Of a stretch of DNA of 64,000 nt, positions 62,925-64,000 are shown one piece after another. The stretch comes from an uncultured Lachnospiraceae bacterium. Its GTDB lineage: Bacteria > Bacillota > Clostridia > Lachnospirales > Lachnospiraceae. A program made the position numbers and the translations under genes. Location of the stretch: the NCBI GenBank assembly GCA_900316625.1, contig ONDO01000004.1, positions 62,001 through 126,000 of the forward strand. The letters run 5' to 3'. Under the pieces are notes generated by a model. The model saw only the letters and a program-made list of their open reading frames with translations, was not told the DNA's origin and ran no database searches. The first letter of the stretch is position 1, and the number at the start of each line of letters is the position of its first letter.

Positions 62925-64000
62925 ATGAGAGATCTGCTTGAGATACGAAAGGACATAGATGCAGTTGATCATCAGATAGTTGACCTCTATCTAAGGAGAT
63001 TAGAACTCGCCGGACAGGTAGCTCAGTCGAAGATTGAGACTGGAAAACATGTGTATGATGCAGTAAGAGAGGCTGAGAAACTTGATGCTCTTGGCCGTCT
63101 TGCCCCGGATTCGTTTTCCGAGAAGGGAATCCGGGAACTCTTCACACAGGTAATGTCAGGGAGTCGTAAGAAGCAGTATGCGATTCTGGCTGAACATGGA
63201 AGAGTAGCGAATGTTGGCTATAGCAAGGTGGATGCTTTTGATTTCCAGAATGCCGGTATTATCTACCAAGGGGTAGAGGGTGCCTATGCAGAAGTTGCAT
63301 TAGAAACCTTCTTTGGTAAGAATCATGATATTCGCTCCGTAAAATCCTGGAGAGATGCATTTCTGGAATTGAAAGAAGGAAGAGCTGATTATGCAGTTCT
63401 TCCAATTGAGAATTCAACCGCAGGAGCTGTTGCTGAGAACTATGATCTCATGTCAGAGTATTCTGATTCTGCGTCTATCATAGGAGAGCAGATTATTCCC
63501 ATTAATCATTGCTTATTGGGACTTCCTGAGGCGAAACTTACAGATATTAAGACGGTTTATTCACATCCGCAGGCCCTGATGCAGTGTTCGGATTATCTCC
63601 GGAACCAGCATCCGGACATTGAGAGCAGGGCGGTTCAGAATACAGCTTTTTCAGCACGTAAGGTGAAGGAAGATGGGGATATTTCACAGGCATCCATTGC
63701 AGGTGAGATCAATGCAAAGCTTTATGGATTAAAGGTATTAGATTCCTGCATCCAGGACGAGGCGGTGAATGAAACCCGCTTCTTGATTCTCTCCAGAAAG
63801 CATCAGTATCTGGAAAGTGCAAAAACATTGTCTCTTTCCTTTACGCTGGGAAATGATATGGGATCGCTCTATCATATTCTTTCGAATTTTGCATATAACG
63901 GCTTGAATCTGACACGCATTGAATCCCGTCCTCTTCAGGGAAGACCATGGGAGTATCGTTTCTTCGTGGATTGTGAGGGCAATCTGTCAGACAGTGCAGT
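62925..64000 (+). CDS. pheA: Bifunctional chorismate mutase/prephenate dehydratase, 3' end cut
   Basis: Two-step phenylalanine enzyme that converts chorismate to prephenate and then phenylpyruvate. The 358 visible codons cover a chorismate mutase domain (1-85, LLEIRKDIDAVDHQIVDLYL), the prephenate dehydratase domain (about 105-285: LPIENSTAGAV, with later NETRFLIL), and most of an ACT domain (about 300 on). The ACT stretch contains ESRP in TRIESRPLQGRPWEYRFF, so feedback control by phenylalanine is expected. AGGGAG precedes ATG 62925. The end lies beyond the window. Confidence 0.92.
   Translation, partial: MRDLLEIRKDIDAVDHQIVDLYLRRLELAGQVAQSKIETGKHVYDAVREAEKLDALGRLAPDSFSEKGIRELFTQVMSGSRKKQYAILAEHGRVANVGYSKVDAFDFQNAGIIYQGVEGAYAEVALETFFGKNHDIRSVKSWRDAFLELKEGRADYAVLPIENSTAGAVAENYDLMSEYSDSASIIGEQIIPINHCLLGLPEAKLTDIKTVYSHPQALMQCSDYLRNQHPDIESRAVQNTAFSARKVKEDGDISQASIAGEINAKLYGLKVLDSCIQDEAVNETRFLILSRKHQYLESAKTLSLSFTLGNDMGSLYHILSNFAYNGLNLTRIESRPLQGRPWEYRFFVDCEGNLSDSA

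Noticed and set aside
1..64000. Search for tRNA, rRNA, CRISPR repeats, insertion sequences and integrases
   Set aside because: No cloverleaf with a clear CCA end, no repeat-spacer pattern, and no transposase or integrase protein was recognised.

Overview
The window is chromosomal DNA from a Gram-positive, motile member of the Clostridia, most likely a Lachnospiraceae-type bacterium. The support is a CodY regulator, PolC-type replicative polymerase, Firmicutes-style FliY, CheC and CheD, TIGR02530 and DUF6115 flagellar genes, strong GGAGG ribosome sites, frequent TTG starts and moderately low GC. The genus cannot be fixed from this sequence alone. No rRNA, tRNA, CRISPR array, insertion sequence, prophage or integrase was found.

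Bases 1-9969 hold housekeeping and small operons: a 5'-truncated gltX, a UvrD-type helicase, a small DUF1292 protein on the minus strand, a GH13-like protein that has lost its catalytic residues and is coupled to a DUF5662 protein, trpS, and the minus-strand competence pair comM-dprA. Bases 10230-13113 hold topA and codY, read away from comM.

Bases 13364-48334 hold a near-complete flagellar and chemotaxis supercluster, all on the plus strand. The first block is flgB-flgC-fliE-fliF-fliG-fliH-fliI-fliJ-motE-like-fliK-flgD-TIGR02530-flgE and ends at a strong terminator. The second block has its own promoter: motA-motB-fliL-fliM-fliY-cheY-fliO-fliP-fliQ-fliR-flhB-flhA-flhF-flhG-PilZ-cheB-cheA-cheW-cheC-cheD-membrane protein-fliA-fapA, then three poorly known genes (108 residues, DUF6115, MltG-like). 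Together these encode the basal body, export gate and ATPase, hook and its length control, stator, switch, chemotaxis relay, a c-di-GMP receptor and the flagellar sigma factor. The CheB receiver domain lacks its phosphorylation site.

Bases 48391-62839 carry the translation, envelope and replication genes that follow the flagellar cluster in Bacillus: rpsB-tsf, a membrane polysaccharide deacetylase and a bactofilin, pyrH-frr, uppS-cdsA-dxr-rseP-ispG and polC. A 3'-truncated pheA ends the window. The order topA-codY-fla/che-fliA-rpsB-tsf-pyrH-frr-uppS-cdsA-dxr-rseP-polC matches the Bacillus subtilis backbone. The genes trmFO, codV, clpQ and clpY are absent between topA and codY, flbD is absent, and the deacetylase and bactofilin are inserted.

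No wholly new multi-gene system stands out. The observations most worth a second look are the degenerate GH13 protein, the unphosphorylatable CheB receiver, the small ORF and hairpin just before the flagellar promoter, the structured rpsB leader with its terminator-promoter overlap, and the poorly characterised genes after fliA.
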